Source of the DNA: Frateuria_A yonginensis
GTDB lineage: Bacteria > Pseudomonadota > Gammaproteobacteria > Xanthomonadales > Rhodanobacteraceae
Length of the DNA stretch: 64,000 bases
NCBI RefSeq assembly: GCF_037137055.1
Contig: NZ_JBBBNY010000007.1
Location: 62,001 to 126,000 of the forward strand
Reading direction: 5' to 3'
Position numbers and translations under genes: made by a program. The notes below the pieces were generated by a model. The model saw only the letters and a program-made list of their open reading frames with translations. It did not search any database and was not told where the DNA came from. Numbering within the stretch: position 1 is the stretch's first letter; every line of letters starts with the position of its first letter. Positions 10,166 through 19,065 of the stretch are shown here, in pieces.

Positions 10166-12379
10166 ATGAGATCGATCTTTGCCGGATGGCTGGGTGCCGC
10201 CGCGCTGTGGGCGTCGGCGACGCCGGGCCTGGTCCATGCACAGGCGGCAGCCGCCCCCACCGCACCCGCGGCGGCCAGCACCGCCTACATGCCGATTCCG
10301 TTCGCGCCGGCGCACGCGGCCGCGCCGTCCGTGCCGAGCGCGCCGGATGCCTGGGGCGGGCCGCGCACCGGGCAGGAGCCGACGCTGTCCGACCGCGTGG
10401 TGGACTACCGCATCGATGCCTCGCTCGACGCCGCGCGGCACGCGGTCAGCGGCAAGGAGCAGCTGACCTGGCGCAACCGCAGCGACCGCGAGGTGCGCAG
10501 CATCTACGTGCACCTCTACCTCAACGCCTTCCAGAACGAAGGCAGTACCTTCTTCACCGAGCGCGAAGTGCTCACCGCGCACAGCGGTTCGCGCGGCGCC
10601 GCCAAGCTCGAGAAGGGGCAGTGGGGCTGGATCGACCTCCAGCAGGTCAGCCAGGACGGTGCCGCACTCAAATGGGCCTTCGTGCACCCGGACGGCGGCC
10701 CGGCCACCGACCAGACCGTCGCGCGCATCGACCTGGCCCGGCCGGTGCCGGCGGGCGGCACGCTGACGCTGGACATCGAGTTCCTGAGCCAGCTGCCGCG
10801 CGTGGTCGAGCGCACCGGCTGGTGGGGCGATTTCAACCTGGTGGCGCAGTGGTTCCCCAAGATCGGCGTGCTGGAACTGCCCGGCGAGCGTGGGGCGACC
10901 CAGGTGCGCTGGAACGTGCACGAGTTCCATTTCAACAGCGAGTTCTACGCGGACTTCGGGCGCTTCGACGTGACCCTGAGCGTGCCCAGCGACTACACCG
11001 TGGGTGCGGTGGGCGAGCCGCAGGGCGCCCCGGTGACGGCGAACGGCAGGACCACCTACCACTTCGTGCAGGGCGACGTGCACGATTTCGCCTGGGTCGC
11101 GGCCAAGGGCTACAAGGTGCTGGACGGCAGCTGGCAGGGGCCGGGCAGCCCGAAGGTCGCCGTGCGGGTGCTCTATCCGCCCGAATACGCCGCCAGCGCG
11201 CAGCCGGTACTCAAGGCCAGCACCGACGCGCTGACGTATTTCTCCGACACGCTGGGGCCGTACCCGTACCGCACGCTCACCGCGGTGGTGCCGCCGTACA
11301 ACGCTTCCGAAGCGGGCGGCATGGAGTACCCCACCTTCTTCACCGCCGAGGGCTACAAGGAGGTCACGCCCGGCACGCTCAGCCAGTACGCGATCGACTT
11401 CGTCACCATCCACGAGTTCGGCCACGGCTACTTCTACGGCCTGCTCGCCTCGAACGAGTTCGAGGAGCCGATGCTGGACGAGGGCATGAACGAGTACTGG
11501 GACCAGCGCATGCTGCGCGAGCGCGGCCAGGACATCGTCGCCACCACCGCGGGTCTGAAGCGGCTGGGCATCGCGCCGGCGGTGCCGGGCTTCGTCGCCG
11601 AGCGCCTGGGCGCCGACCTGCGCCATCCCTACGATCCGCTGGGCGAGAACGCCTGGGACCGCTATTCCAGCGGCAGCTATGGCACGGTCTACTCGCGTAC
11701 CGCCACCGCCATGCACGACCTGGAAGAGCGCCTGGGCAAGGCAGTCACCGAGCGCGCCTTCCGCGAGTACTACCGGCGCTGGCACTTCCGCCATCCTTCC
11801 GCGGCCGACCTGCGGCAGGCGCTGATCGACGTCTCGGGCGACGCGAAAACCGTCAACGAGGTGTTCGACCAGTACGTCTACGGCACCGCGCACATCGACG
11901 ACCGCGTGGCGAGCATCGACAGCGAGGAAGTGCTGCCGCTGGCCGGCAGCATGCGCGTCGACGGCAAGCACACCGAGGGCGACACCGAGGCGTTGGACAA
12001 GCGCATCGCCAGGCAGCGCGAGGACTGGGCCAAGACCCATCCGAAGGCGAAGCCGGGCAGCGGACCGTTTCCCTGGCACAGCACGGTGAGCGTGGTGCGC
12101 GATGGTGCGCAGGTACCTCAGGTGTTGCGGGTGACCTTCGCCGACGGCAGCCACCAGGAGCTCAAGTGGAACGACGACCGTCGCTGGGCCCGGTTCGAGT
12201 TCACCGGGCCGAGCAAGGTCGTTTCGGCCGAGCTCGACCCGCAGCGCCGGGTGTTCCTCGACGCGGACAAGTTGAACGACAGCCTCGCGGCCAGGCCCGA
12301 CGGTGCCGCCTCGCGGCGCTGGAGCGCCGACTTCGCCGCACTGGTACAGGCCTTCCTTTCACTGCTGGTGTCGCTGTGA
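10166..12379 (+). CDS. M1-family metallopeptidase, exported
   Basis: 737 residues from the ATG at 10166, preceded by AGGGGAG. A signal peptide (MRSIFAGWLGAAALWASATPGLVHAQA) sends it to the periplasm. The zinc site is HEFGH (416-420) with the third ligand E439, the HEXXH-X18-E pattern of clan MA family M1. GGMEYPTFF replaces the GAMEN exopeptidase motif. An N-terminal beta domain precedes the catalytic part. It probably trims N-terminal residues of peptides in the envelope. The long open frame upstream of 10166 lacks signal features and overlaps the CPBP gene. Confidence 0.93.
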   Translation: MRSIFAGWLGAAALWASATPGLVHAQAAAAPTAPAAASTAYMPIPFAPAHAAAPSVPSAPDAWGGPRTGQEPTLSDRVVDYRIDASLDAARHAVSGKEQLTWRNRSDREVRSIYVHLYLNAFQNEGSTFFTEREVLTAHSGSRGAAKLEKGQWGWIDLQQVSQDGAALKWAFVHPDGGPATDQTVARIDLARPVPAGGTLTLDIEFLSQLPRVVERTGWWGDFNLVAQWFPKIGVLELPGERGATQVRWNVHEFHFNSEFYADFGRFDVTLSVPSDYTVGAVGEPQGAPVTANGRTTYHFVQGDVHDFAWVAAKGYKVLDGSWQGPGSPKVAVRVLYPPEYAASAQPVLKASTDALTYFSDTLGPYPYRTLTAVVPPYNASEAGGMEYPTFFTAEGYKEVTPGTLSQYAIDFVTIHEFGHGYFYGLLASNEFEEPMLDEGMNEYWDQRMLRERGQDIVATTAGLKRLGIAPAVPGFVAERLGADLRHPYDPLGENAWDRYSSGSYGTVYSRTATAMHDLEERLGKAVTERAFREYYRRWHFRHPSAADLRQALIDVSGDAKTVNEVFDQYVYGTAHIDDRVASIDSEEVLPLAGSMRVDGKHTEGDTEALDKRIARQREDWAKTHPKAKPGSGPFPWHSTVSVVRDGAQVPQVLRVTFADGSHQELKWNDDRRWARFEFTGPSKVVSAELDPQRRVFLDADKLNDSLAARPDGAASRRWSADFAALVQAFLSLLVSL

Positions 12380-13284
12380 TGACGAGCACACACAACCGCC
12401 GTACCGATCTCGGCGCCGTACTGCGCGCCCCCATCGCCGCCCTGCAGTGGCGCCTGCTGCTGTTGTGGATGGTGTTCCTGCTGCTGCCGACGGCGGTCGC
12501 CGCACTGCCGCTGTGGCGGGCCCTGTCGGACCTGCTCGACTCGTCCGTGCACGCGGCGGCATGGGCACGGCAGTTCGACCCGCTCATGTTCGGCGACGCC
12601 GCCGCCGCGCTGGGACGCGACGGCGCCTGGTTGCACGGCTCGCTGGTGGTCTCGGTGGCGCTGGCGGTGCTGCTCGGGCCGTTCCTGGCCGGCATGACGG
12701 TGGCCGCCGGCCGCGCGGGACGGGTGCTGGGCTTCGGCCAGCTGCTGCAGAGCGGCGTGATCGAATACGGCCGCATGTTCCGCGTGCTGCTGTGGTCGCT
12801 GCTGCCGTACGCGGCCGCGATCGGCCTGGGTGCCGCGGCTTTCGGCGTGGCACACAAGCAGGCCGAGCGGGCCGTGCTGGAGAGCGTGGCGGACCGCGCC
12901 CAGCACACCGCGCTGTGGGTCACGCTCGTGCTGTTCGCGCTCGCCCACGCGATCGTGGAGTCCGCCCGCGCGGCCTTCATCGCCGATGCCGGCCTGCGCT
13001 CGGCCACGCGCGCGCTCGGGCGCGGCTTCATGCAACTGCTGCGCCGGCCGCTGGGCACGCTGCTGGTCTACGTGGTGATGGGCGCCATCGGCTATGCCCT
13101 CGCACTGGCCGTGGGCGTGGCCCGTCTGCGCACGCCGGCGGTGGGGACGGGCGGTTTCCTGCTGGCGTTGCTGCTGGCGGAAGCGGCGGTGCTGGCGATC
13201 GGCTGGACCCGCGTCGCCCGGCTGTTCGCCCTGGCCGAAATAGGGCGTGCGCTGGCGCCGCGGCGTGGCGGGCTACCGCTGTAG
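12379..13284 (+). CDS. Polytopic membrane protein of unknown function
   Basis: 301 residues, start overlapping the M1 peptidase stop (TGATG), so it is translated with it. I count about six hydrophobic segments, including LLLLWMVFLLLPTAVAALPL, VVSVALAVLLGPFLAGMTVA, ALWVTLVLFALAHAIVES and GFLLALLLAEAAVLAIGW. The FLAGMTVAAGR and RSATRALGRGFMQLLRRP segments resemble uncharacterised inner-membrane proteins. I do not recognise a catalytic motif. The constant coupling to an envelope peptidase suggests a shared envelope role. Confidence 0.8.
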   Translation: MTSTHNRRTDLGAVLRAPIAALQWRLLLLWMVFLLLPTAVAALPLWRALSDLLDSSVHAAAWARQFDPLMFGDAAAALGRDGAWLHGSLVVSVALAVLLGPFLAGMTVAAGRAGRVLGFGQLLQSGVIEYGRMFRVLLWSLLPYAAAIGLGAAAFGVAHKQAERAVLESVADRAQHTALWVTLVLFALAHAIVESARAAFIADAGLRSATRALGRGFMQLLRRPLGTLLVYVVMGAIGYALALAVGVARLRTPAVGTGGFLLALLLAEAAVLAIGWTRVARLFALAEIGRALAPRRGGLPL

Positions 13285-13505
13285 CGGCCCGCGGCGGGCC
13301 GTCCCGGATTCGGGCCCGCGCGCCGGCGGATGACGGCAAGGCAGGCGCCGTGCACGGACATGATGGCGGCCTCGTCCGCCCGGGGGCGGGAAAGATCAGC
13401 CAGCCGGGGGTGGCGGTCCCCGGGGCGACGCGCCGGCCTCGCGCCCGGCACACCCGCCGGCACCGGCGACGTCGTACGGAAGCGCCTTCGCCCGGAGCGG
13501 CCTGC

Positions 13506-14045
13506 CTAGGCCCAGGCCCGCCGCGGCTCGCGGAAGGGCGGGTAGTAGGCGAACACGTGGTTGTGGCTGCCGTAGAAGTCCATGTCCTCGATGTGCTCGC
13601 CGCCCAGCCGCTCGGCCAGGCGGTCGGACGCCTCGTTGCCGATGCGCACCAGGCTGATCACGCGCGGCGCGTGCAGCACGTTCCAGGCGAACTCGAGGAT
13701 CGCCCGGCCCGCCTCGGTGGCGTAACCGTGGTGGCGGTACTCGCGCTTGAGCATCCAGCCCAGTTCCAGGTCCGGCCAACCTTCCGGGTACATCAGGCCG
13801 GCGCGGCCGACGAAGGCGCCGGTCTCCTTCAGCTCGAGCGCCCACATGCCGCAGCCGCGCAGTTGCCAGTGGCCCAGCAGCATCGCCAGCGAGCGCCAGG
13901 CGCCGGTACGGTCCAGTGGCTGCCCGTCGCCGATCCAGCGTGTGCTGTCGGGGTCGGCGAGCATGGCGGCGTAGTCGTCGAAGTGGCGCGCGGCGAGCGC
14001 GGTCAGGCGCAGGCGCGGGGTTTCGAGGGTGGGAATCTCGGACAT
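13506..14045 (-). CDS. GNAT-family N-acetyltransferase, RimJ/RimL-like
   Basis: 179 residues. It opens with IPTLETPRLRLTALAARHFDDYAAM, the usual start of RimJ-type acetyltransferases, and has the acetyl-CoA-binding block LKREYRHHGYATEAGRAILEFAW. The closing SDRLAERLGGEHIEDMDFYG also fits. Members modify ribosomal protein N-termini, antibiotics or small amines; this one's substrate is unknown. It converges on the membrane-protein gene at 13284, with a 221-bp gap holding a strong hairpin (13285-13301) but no T-tract. Confidence 0.88.
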   Translation of the reverse strand: MSEIPTLETPRLRLTALAARHFDDYAAMLADPDSTRWIGDGQPLDRTGAWRSLAMLLGHWQLRGCGMWALELKETGAFVGRAGLMYPEGWPDLELGWMLKREYRHHGYATEAGRAILEFAWNVLHAPRVISLVRIGNEASDRLAERLGGEHIEDMDFYGSHNHVFAYYPPFREPRRAWA

Positions 14046-14066
14046 CGTCGGTGGTCTGCCAGGCCG

Positions 14067-14519
14067 TTACTTCAGCAATCGGCTCAGCGCATGCGTACTT
14101 GAGGCCAGGCTCTCCGCCCAGTCGAACCCGATGATTTTCTCACCAGTTGCCGCGTCGATAAAGTCCTCGGCCTGCCCTGGCGGCAGCAGGTGCCGGTAGT
14201 CGACGGTCAGCTCGGTGCCGGCCGGCAGGTCGGCCAGGGCGAACACGAAACCCAGGTGCCACAGCCCGTTCGGCTGGAAGCTGTGGTTGATGTAGCACTC
14301 GTCCGGCCAGTCCGGGGAGAGCGTGTAGCGGTCCTCGAACCAGCGCGCACTCGCGTAGGCGAGCTCGGGCCGCGCCGCCAGCTCCTCGGGGCGGTAGGTG
14401 CGCTCGATGGCGTCCGGCGCCGTGATGATCCGGCCCACGGCAACGGCTTCCTCCAGGAACAGGCCTTTGCCGGCCCCCTGGATGGTGGAGGGAGCAATGC
14501 GGTAGCGCGGAAGGATCAT
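14067..14519 (-). CDS. SET domain-containing protein-lysine methyltransferase-like
   Basis: 150 residues from the ATG at 14519 (MILPRYRIAPSTIQGAGKGLF). SET motifs are present: GAGKGLF near the N-terminus, CYINHSFQPN (the NHS-PN block in the AdoMet site) and the tyrosine of LTVDYRHLLPP. There is no post-SET cysteine cluster. Small bacterial SET proteins methylate lysines on unknown targets. It is 21 bp downstream of, and codirectional with, no clear partner: the GNAT gene follows on the same strand, so both could be cotranscribed. Confidence 0.85.
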   Translation of the reverse strand: MILPRYRIAPSTIQGAGKGLFLEEAVAVGRIITAPDAIERTYRPEELAARPELAYASARWFEDRYTLSPDWPDECYINHSFQPNGLWHLGFVFALADLPAGTELTVDYRHLLPPGQAEDFIDAATGEKIIGFDWAESLASSTHALSRLLK

Positions 14520-14689
14520 GGGGCGTGGCAGGTTGGAAAGCGCGCGAGTGTAGCGCAGCTGCCGATCGTGCCGGGGGTCGAGGAAGCGCCGGCCCGGCCT
14601 TGCATCGGCCCCTGCCGCCTGATGCCCGTCCCTGGGCGGCGGTCCTGCCACTGCCATGGCTGGAGGGGCGCCTCCGCGCCCCGGGGACA

Positions 14690-14713
14690 AACGAGGGCTC
14701 CCGGCGGGAGCCC
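14690..14713 (-). terminator. Hairpin, possible terminator of the comEA-like gene
   Basis: GGGCTCCC (14695-14702) and GGGAGCCC (14706-14713) form a perfect 8-bp stem with a 3-base loop, 7 bp past the stop codon of the minus-strand gene. The downstream stretch on that strand is only moderately T-rich (TCGTTTG), so termination strength is uncertain. Confidence 0.5.
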
Positions 14714-14719
14714 TTGGGC

Positions 14720-15067
14720 TCAGCCCTTGGCCGCGGCGCCGGCCGCGTGGTGGGCGGCCTTGCGCGGTGCTTCGGCGCGCGGCGCCGGCAGGTCACCGCT
14801 GAAGCGGATGGCCTCGCGGTTGCGCTCGAGGGTGCTCTTGCCGATGCCCTTGATCTGGGCCAGGTCCTCGACCCGCTTGAACGGGCCGTGCGCCTCGCGC
14901 CAGGCCACGATGGCCTGCGCCTTGGACGGACCGATGCCGTCCAGGGCCTGGGCGATCGTCTTCGCGTCGGCCTTGTTGACGTTCACCGGCGTGGCGGCGA
15001 AGGCGGGCAGGGCGAGCGTGGCCGCGAGGCTCAGCGTCGCGAGCAGATGGCGGAGCTTGGAGTGCAT
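14720..15067 (-). CDS. ComEA-like helix-hairpin-helix protein, exported
   Basis: 115 residues from the ATG at 15067. A signal peptide (MHSKLRHLLATLSLAATLALPAFA) is followed by a tandem HhH unit: VNVNKADAKTIAQALDGIG and a second hairpin AQIKGIGKSTLERNREAI. This is the short periplasmic ComEA form, which binds incoming double-stranded DNA during transformation. The tail is rich in Ala, Pro and basic residues (PRKAAHHAAGAAAKG). Other competence genes are not in the window. The much longer open frame upstream is antisense to the M20 gene and is rejected. Confidence 0.88.
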   Translation of the reverse strand: MHSKLRHLLATLSLAATLALPAFAATPVNVNKADAKTIAQALDGIGPSKAQAIVAWREAHGPFKRVEDLAQIKGIGKSTLERNREAIRFSGDLPAPRAEAPRKAAHHAAGAAAKG

Positions 15068-15280
15068 TGGATTCCCTCCCTGGGGTGGATGGCGGCACCG
15101 TTGCCGCCCTGCCAGTGTGGCCGTGGCGCGGTACGCATGCCGTCGGCCGGTGGCTTGGCGAGTGCCCCGATCGGTCCCGCGCTGCTGTGGGCGATCTCCG
15201 ACGCGCTGTCGGCGCAGACGGGCGCTGCCGGCCGCACTGGTACACTTCGGGGTTTCCCCCGTTCGCGAAGGAGCTCCCCC

Positions 15281-16714
15281 ATGGATACCGCCCGCCTGTC
15301 CGGCTTCATTGGTGGACTGTGGGACGACGAGATCGTACCCAAGCTGGTCGAGTACATCCGCATCCCCAACAAGTCGCCGATGTTCGACGCGCAGTGGGTG
15401 GAGCACGGCTACATGGAGCAGGCCGTGGCCCTGCTGGAGGGCTGGGCGCGCGGCAAGCTGGCTGCGCTGCCGGGAGCGACGCTCGAGGTGGTGCGCCTGG
15501 CCGGTCGCACGCCGCTGATCTACATCGACGTGCCCGCGACGCTGCCCGGCTGCCAGGATACCGTGGTCCTCTACGGCCACCTGGACAAGCAGCCGGAGAT
15601 GACCGGCTGGGCGGAGGGCCTGGGGCCGTGGACGCCGGTGCTCAAGGGCGACAGGCTCTACGGACGCGGCGGCGCCGACGACGGCTACGCGATGTTCGGC
15701 TCGCTGGCCGCGCTGCTGGCGCTGGCCGAGCAGGGCGTGCCGCGTGCGCGTTGCGTGATCCTGATCGAGGCCTGCGAGGAATCCGGCAGCTACGACCTGC
15801 CGCACTACGTCGACCACCTGGCCGCGCGCATCGGCAATCCCTCGCTGGTGGTCTGCCTGGATTCCGGTTGCGGCAACTACGACCAGCTGTGGCTGACCAC
15901 CTCGCTGCGCGGCATGACCGGCGGCGAGCTCACCGTGCAGGTGCTGGAAGAGGGCGTGCATTCGGGCGATGCCTCCGGCGTGGTGCCCTCCAGCTTCCGC
16001 ATCCTGCGCGAGATCCTCTCGCGGCTGGAGGACCCGGCCACCGGCCGCATCCTGCCGCAGGAGCTGTACGCGGAGATCCCGCCGCAGCGCATCGAGCAGG
16101 CCCGCCATGCCACCGAGGTGCTGGGCCCGGCGGTGTACGACAAGTTCCCCTTCGTCGAGGGCATGCAGCCGGTCACCCGGGACCTGCTCGAGTTGGTACT
16201 CAACCGCACCTGGCGGCCGCAGCTGGCAGTGACCGGCATCGGCGGCATGCCGCCGCTGGAGAGCGCCGGCAACGTGCTGCGCCCGTTCACGGCGGTGAAG
16301 CTCAGCCTCCGTCTGCCGCCTACGGTCAACGGAGCCAAGGCCGGGCAGTTCCTCAAGCAGCTGCTGGAGAAGGATCCGCCCTACGGCGCCAAGGTGACCT
16401 TCAAGCTGGAAAAGGACGGCAGCGGCTGGAACGCGCCGCAGCTTTCGCCGTGGCTGGCGCAGGCGGTGGCCGAGGCCTCCGAGCACTACTTCGGCGCGCC
16501 GGCCGCCTACATGGGCGAAGGCGGCTCGATCCCGTTCATGGGCATGCTGGGCGAGAAGTTCCCGCAGGCGCAGTTCCTGATCACCGGCGTGCTCGGCCCG
16601 CATTCCAATGCCCACGGGCCGAACGAGTTCCTGCACATCCCCACCGGCAAGAAGGTGAGCATGGTGGTGGCCGAGGTGATCGCCCGGCACGCGGCGCAGG
16701 CCGGCCGCGGCTAG
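15281..16714 (+). CDS. M20-family metallopeptidase (dipeptidase-like)
   Basis: 477 residues; the start at 15281 is preceded by AAGGAG. Metal-site motifs of the M20 family are in order: VLYGHLDKQPE, GRGGADDGYAMF, the acid pair in IEACEESGSYD, and CLDSGCGNYD. The closing GPHSNAHGPNEFLHI gives the final histidine ligand. There is no signal peptide, so it is cytoplasmic, probably hydrolysing dipeptides or related amides with two zinc ions. It leads into the YggS gene after a 2-bp gap, forming an operon. Confidence 0.93.
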   Translation: MDTARLSGFIGGLWDDEIVPKLVEYIRIPNKSPMFDAQWVEHGYMEQAVALLEGWARGKLAALPGATLEVVRLAGRTPLIYIDVPATLPGCQDTVVLYGHLDKQPEMTGWAEGLGPWTPVLKGDRLYGRGGADDGYAMFGSLAALLALAEQGVPRARCVILIEACEESGSYDLPHYVDHLAARIGNPSLVVCLDSGCGNYDQLWLTTSLRGMTGGELTVQVLEEGVHSGDASGVVPSSFRILREILSRLEDPATGRILPQELYAEIPPQRIEQARHATEVLGPAVYDKFPFVEGMQPVTRDLLELVLNRTWRPQLAVTGIGGMPPLESAGNVLRPFTAVKLSLRLPPTVNGAKAGQFLKQLLEKDPPYGAKVTFKLEKDGSGWNAPQLSPWLAQAVAEASEHYFGAPAAYMGEGGSIPFMGMLGEKFPQAQFLITGVLGPHSNAHGPNEFLHIPTGKKVSMVVAEVIARHAAQAGRG

Positions 16715-16716
16715 CC

Positions 16717-17409
16717 ATGAACGTGCCGGCCGACTCGCTTGCCGAGCGCTGGGCCGCCGTGCGCGGGCGGGTGGATGCGGCCTGCCGCGCGGCCGGTCGC
16801 GATCCGGCCGAGGTGGCGATCCTGCCGGTGAGCAAGACCTTCGGCCCGGAAGTGGTGCGCGAGGCGGCCGCCCTGGGCCTGCGCCGCTTCGGCGAGAACA
16901 AGGTGCAGGAGCTGCGCGACAAGTCTGCCGCGCTCGCCGGGCTAGGGCTCGACTGGGTGCTGATCGGCCACCTGCAGACCAACAAGGCCAGGGACGTGGC
17001 GCGGCTGGCCTGCGAGGTGCAGTCGCTCGACCGGCTGGAGCTGGCCGAGGCGCTGCACCGGCGCCTGCAGGCCGAGGGGCGGCTGCTGGACGTGCTGGTG
17101 CAGGTCAAGACCTCGCCCGAGGAGAGCAAGCACGGCCTGCCGCCCGCCGAGCTGCCGGGCTTCCTCGACCGGCTGCGAGGCTACGCCACCCTGCGCGTGC
17201 GCGGCCTGATGACGCTCGCCGTGCAGTCCGAGGACGACCAGGCCGTACGCGCCTGCTTCCGCCAGTTGCGCGAGCTGCGCGACGCCGCCGCGGCGCGCGG
17301 GCACGAGCTGCCGCGGCTGTCCATGGGCATGAGCGGCGACTTCCCGCTGGCCATCGCCGAGGGCGCGACCGAGGTGCGCATCGGTACCGCGATCTTCGGT
17401 CGTCGCTGA
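16717..17409 (+). CDS. YggS-family pyridoxal-phosphate homeostasis protein
   Basis: 230 residues, the full length of the YggS/PROSC family. The PLP lysine lies in LPVSKTF; other signatures are RFGENKVQEL, WVLIGHLQTNKA, LVQVKTSPEESKHGL, RGLMTL and LSMGMSGDFPLAIAEGATEVRIGTAIFG. The fold is a PLP barrel without catalytic activity, holding and delivering PLP in the cytoplasm. In many related genomes the gene neighbours proC or pilT; here it follows an M20 peptidase gene. Confidence 0.95.
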   Translation: MNVPADSLAERWAAVRGRVDAACRAAGRDPAEVAILPVSKTFGPEVVREAAALGLRRFGENKVQELRDKSAALAGLGLDWVLIGHLQTNKARDVARLACEVQSLDRLELAEALHRRLQAEGRLLDVLVQVKTSPEESKHGLPPAELPGFLDRLRGYATLRVRGLMTLAVQSEDDQAVRACFRQLRELRDAAAARGHELPRLSMGMSGDFPLAIAEGATEVRIGTAIFGRR

Positions 17410-17682
17410 CGCCCTCCGGCGCCCGGAATGCCCGAACCGAAAGCGGAGGTCCTTGCTCCCGCTTGCTTGTGGCATGGCGTTGCAGGTAACGATACTGCCC
17501 GTGACGGACGGGCCGCAGGAGCGGCGAAGGCCGTATCAGGGGCAGATGGACATGGGCGTGCCAAGATGGGACACCTCCTGGCTACCCTTTCCATGAAACC
17601 CAGTACCTACGACTTTCGTCGATTCCAGCAAGAACTGGCGGCGCTGGACCGCAAGAACGACAGCCAGGGCAAGGAGAGGCCC

Positions 17683-17877
17683 ATGCCGAAGAAAGAATCA
17701 GTCGACGCTCGCCTGCTCCAGGCCAAGGCGGAGTTCACGGCGCTACGCGAACGCTACGGCCTGACCGTGGCCGACGTGGTTGCCTTCTTCCCGGAGGAGG
17801 AGGGGATTGCCTACCTGCAGGGGCTGATCGCCGAAAGGCAGGCGAAGCCCAGGCGTCGGTCGAAGAACTCCGAATAA
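17683..17877 (+). CDS. Small hypothetical protein with a basic C-terminus
   Basis: 64 residues from the ATG at 17683, chosen because a strong Shine-Dalgarno sequence (AAGGAGAGG, 17671-17679) precedes it. An in-frame ATG at 17593 would give 94 residues but lacks a ribosome site and uses atypical codons. The sequence has a predicted helix (SVDARLLQAKAEFTALRERYG), then LTVADVVAFFPEEEGIAYLQGL, and a basic tail (KPRRRSKNSE). The middle is faintly like the oligomerisation region of H-NS-type proteins, but the DNA-binding motif is absent. Function unknown. Confidence 0.65.
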   Translation: MPKKESVDARLLQAKAEFTALRERYGLTVADVVAFFPEEEGIAYLQGLIAERQAKPRRRSKNSE

Positions 17878-18164
17878 CGCCTCGGGGCCTCGGTTGGCGC
17901 CGCCTGACGCCGGGCCTCCCGTTCCGGCCGGTCGCGGCCTGGCGGCATCGCCCGGCTTTCGTGTGCCTGCCCGTTCCGTGTCGCCAGGCGCCTGTCGCCT
18001 GATGTGCAGACAATCACGCGCCTGTGTGAATTTTCCGAAACGGCGGAGTTCAGTTAACGTCAATCGAACATCCCGGCGGGAGGCCTTTGCTAAGTTCGAC
18101 GCTCTCGCGGTCGCCCCGGCGGCCTGCGGCCTAGCCCACGAACAGCAAAAGGGATTTTTCCCGC

Positions 18165-18791
18165 ATGCCGATCCAGCGACTGACCGTGTCCGCCGCCCTG
18201 CTCGTCGCGCTGTTCGCGACGGCACCGGCGCATGCAGTCGAGGCTCCGGTGGCCACGCCCGTCCTGGCGCCGCTGCCGATGCCGCTGGCCAATCTGGCCC
18301 CCGCGGTGGCGCAGTCCACGTTGCCGACCGACGCGGCCGCGCTGCGGCCGGCGCCGACGGAGACCGCGGACGGCAGCCAGGGCGACGAGGCTGCCGACCT
18401 GCGCCAGGCGCTGGTTTCCCTCGCCATGAAGCTGCGCGACGTGCGCTACGTGCGCGGCGGCCGCTCGCCGTCCACCGGCTTCGACTGCAGCGGCTTCGTG
18501 CGTTACGTGTTCGCGCACGCGGTCGGGCTGCGCCTGCCGGCCAACTCCGCGGCGCAGTTCCTGGCTGGCATCAAGGTCAAGCGCGCCGACATGCAGCCGG
18601 GAGACCTGGTGTTCTTCCACACCCGCGGCCGCAAGCGCATCTCGCACGTGGGCATCTACCTGGACAACGGCCGCTTCATCCATTCGCCTTCGGCCGGCAA
18701 GTCGGTGGAGGTCTCCAGCCTCGACGACGCCTACTGGGCCAAGCGCTTCGCCGGCGCGCGCCGTCCCGAAGGCATTGCACAAAACGGTTGA
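18165..18791 (+). CDS. NlpC/P60 family C40 cysteine peptidase, exported
   Basis: 208 residues. A signal peptide (MPIQRLTVSAALLVALFATAPAHA) and an Ala/Pro-rich segment precede the C-terminal NlpC/P60 domain from about residue 80. The catalytic Cys is in FDCSGFVRYVF (C108), the His in ISHVGIYL (H161) and the third polar residue in FIHSPS (H173). These enzymes cut peptidoglycan stem peptides between D-Glu and the diamino acid in the periplasm. A strong terminator follows at 18824-18847. The 287 bp upstream hold no gene; I see no convincing promoter there. Confidence 0.93.
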   Translation: MPIQRLTVSAALLVALFATAPAHAVEAPVATPVLAPLPMPLANLAPAVAQSTLPTDAAALRPAPTETADGSQGDEAADLRQALVSLAMKLRDVRYVRGGRSPSTGFDCSGFVRYVFAHAVGLRLPANSAAQFLAGIKVKRADMQPGDLVFFHTRGRKRISHVGIYLDNGRFIHSPSAGKSVEVSSLDDAYWAKRFAGARRPEGIAQNG

Positions 18792-18823
18792 GTAGGAAAC
18801 ACCATTGGGGGTTTCCGCAGTCG

Positions 18824-18847
18824 GGCCGCCAGCAGGCGGCCTTTTTT
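18824..18847 (+). terminator. Rho-independent terminator after the NlpC/P60 gene
   Basis: GGCCGCC (18824-18830) and GGCGGCC (18835-18841) form a 7-bp GC stem with loop AGCA, followed directly by six T residues (18842-18847). A weaker hairpin, GGAAAC (18795-18800) with GTTTCC (18811-18816), lies just upstream. Confidence 0.9.
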
Positions 18848-19065
18848 CGTGGGCTCTTTCGCGCCCGGCTGCACGGCGCGTGGCGGCGGGGCCCGCCGCC
18901 GCTCGGGACGTTCGCCTCGCCGGGCGGTTGGCCCGCAGCGCGGGGCGTTGTCTGCCTCTGTCGGAGCTCGCTCCTACGGGGTTGCCACGGGGTCGCGGCC
19001 GCACCACGTGCGGCCCCTGCCGTCGGCTGATCGGTTACCCTTCCCGAATCACCACCGGATCGCTC

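Noticed and set aside
13285..13301. GC hairpin after the membrane-protein gene as terminator
   Set aside because: The stem is strong but has a one-base loop and no T-tract, so I cannot call it a terminator.
15068..16690. Extended upstream frame of the ComEA-like gene
   Set aside because: It runs antisense through the M20 peptidase; the true start at 15067 gives a signal peptide.
17470..17484. Sigma-54-like TGGCATGGCGTTGCA
   Set aside because: The GG and GC elements are one base too close for a functional -24/-12 promoter, and no regulated gene is evident.
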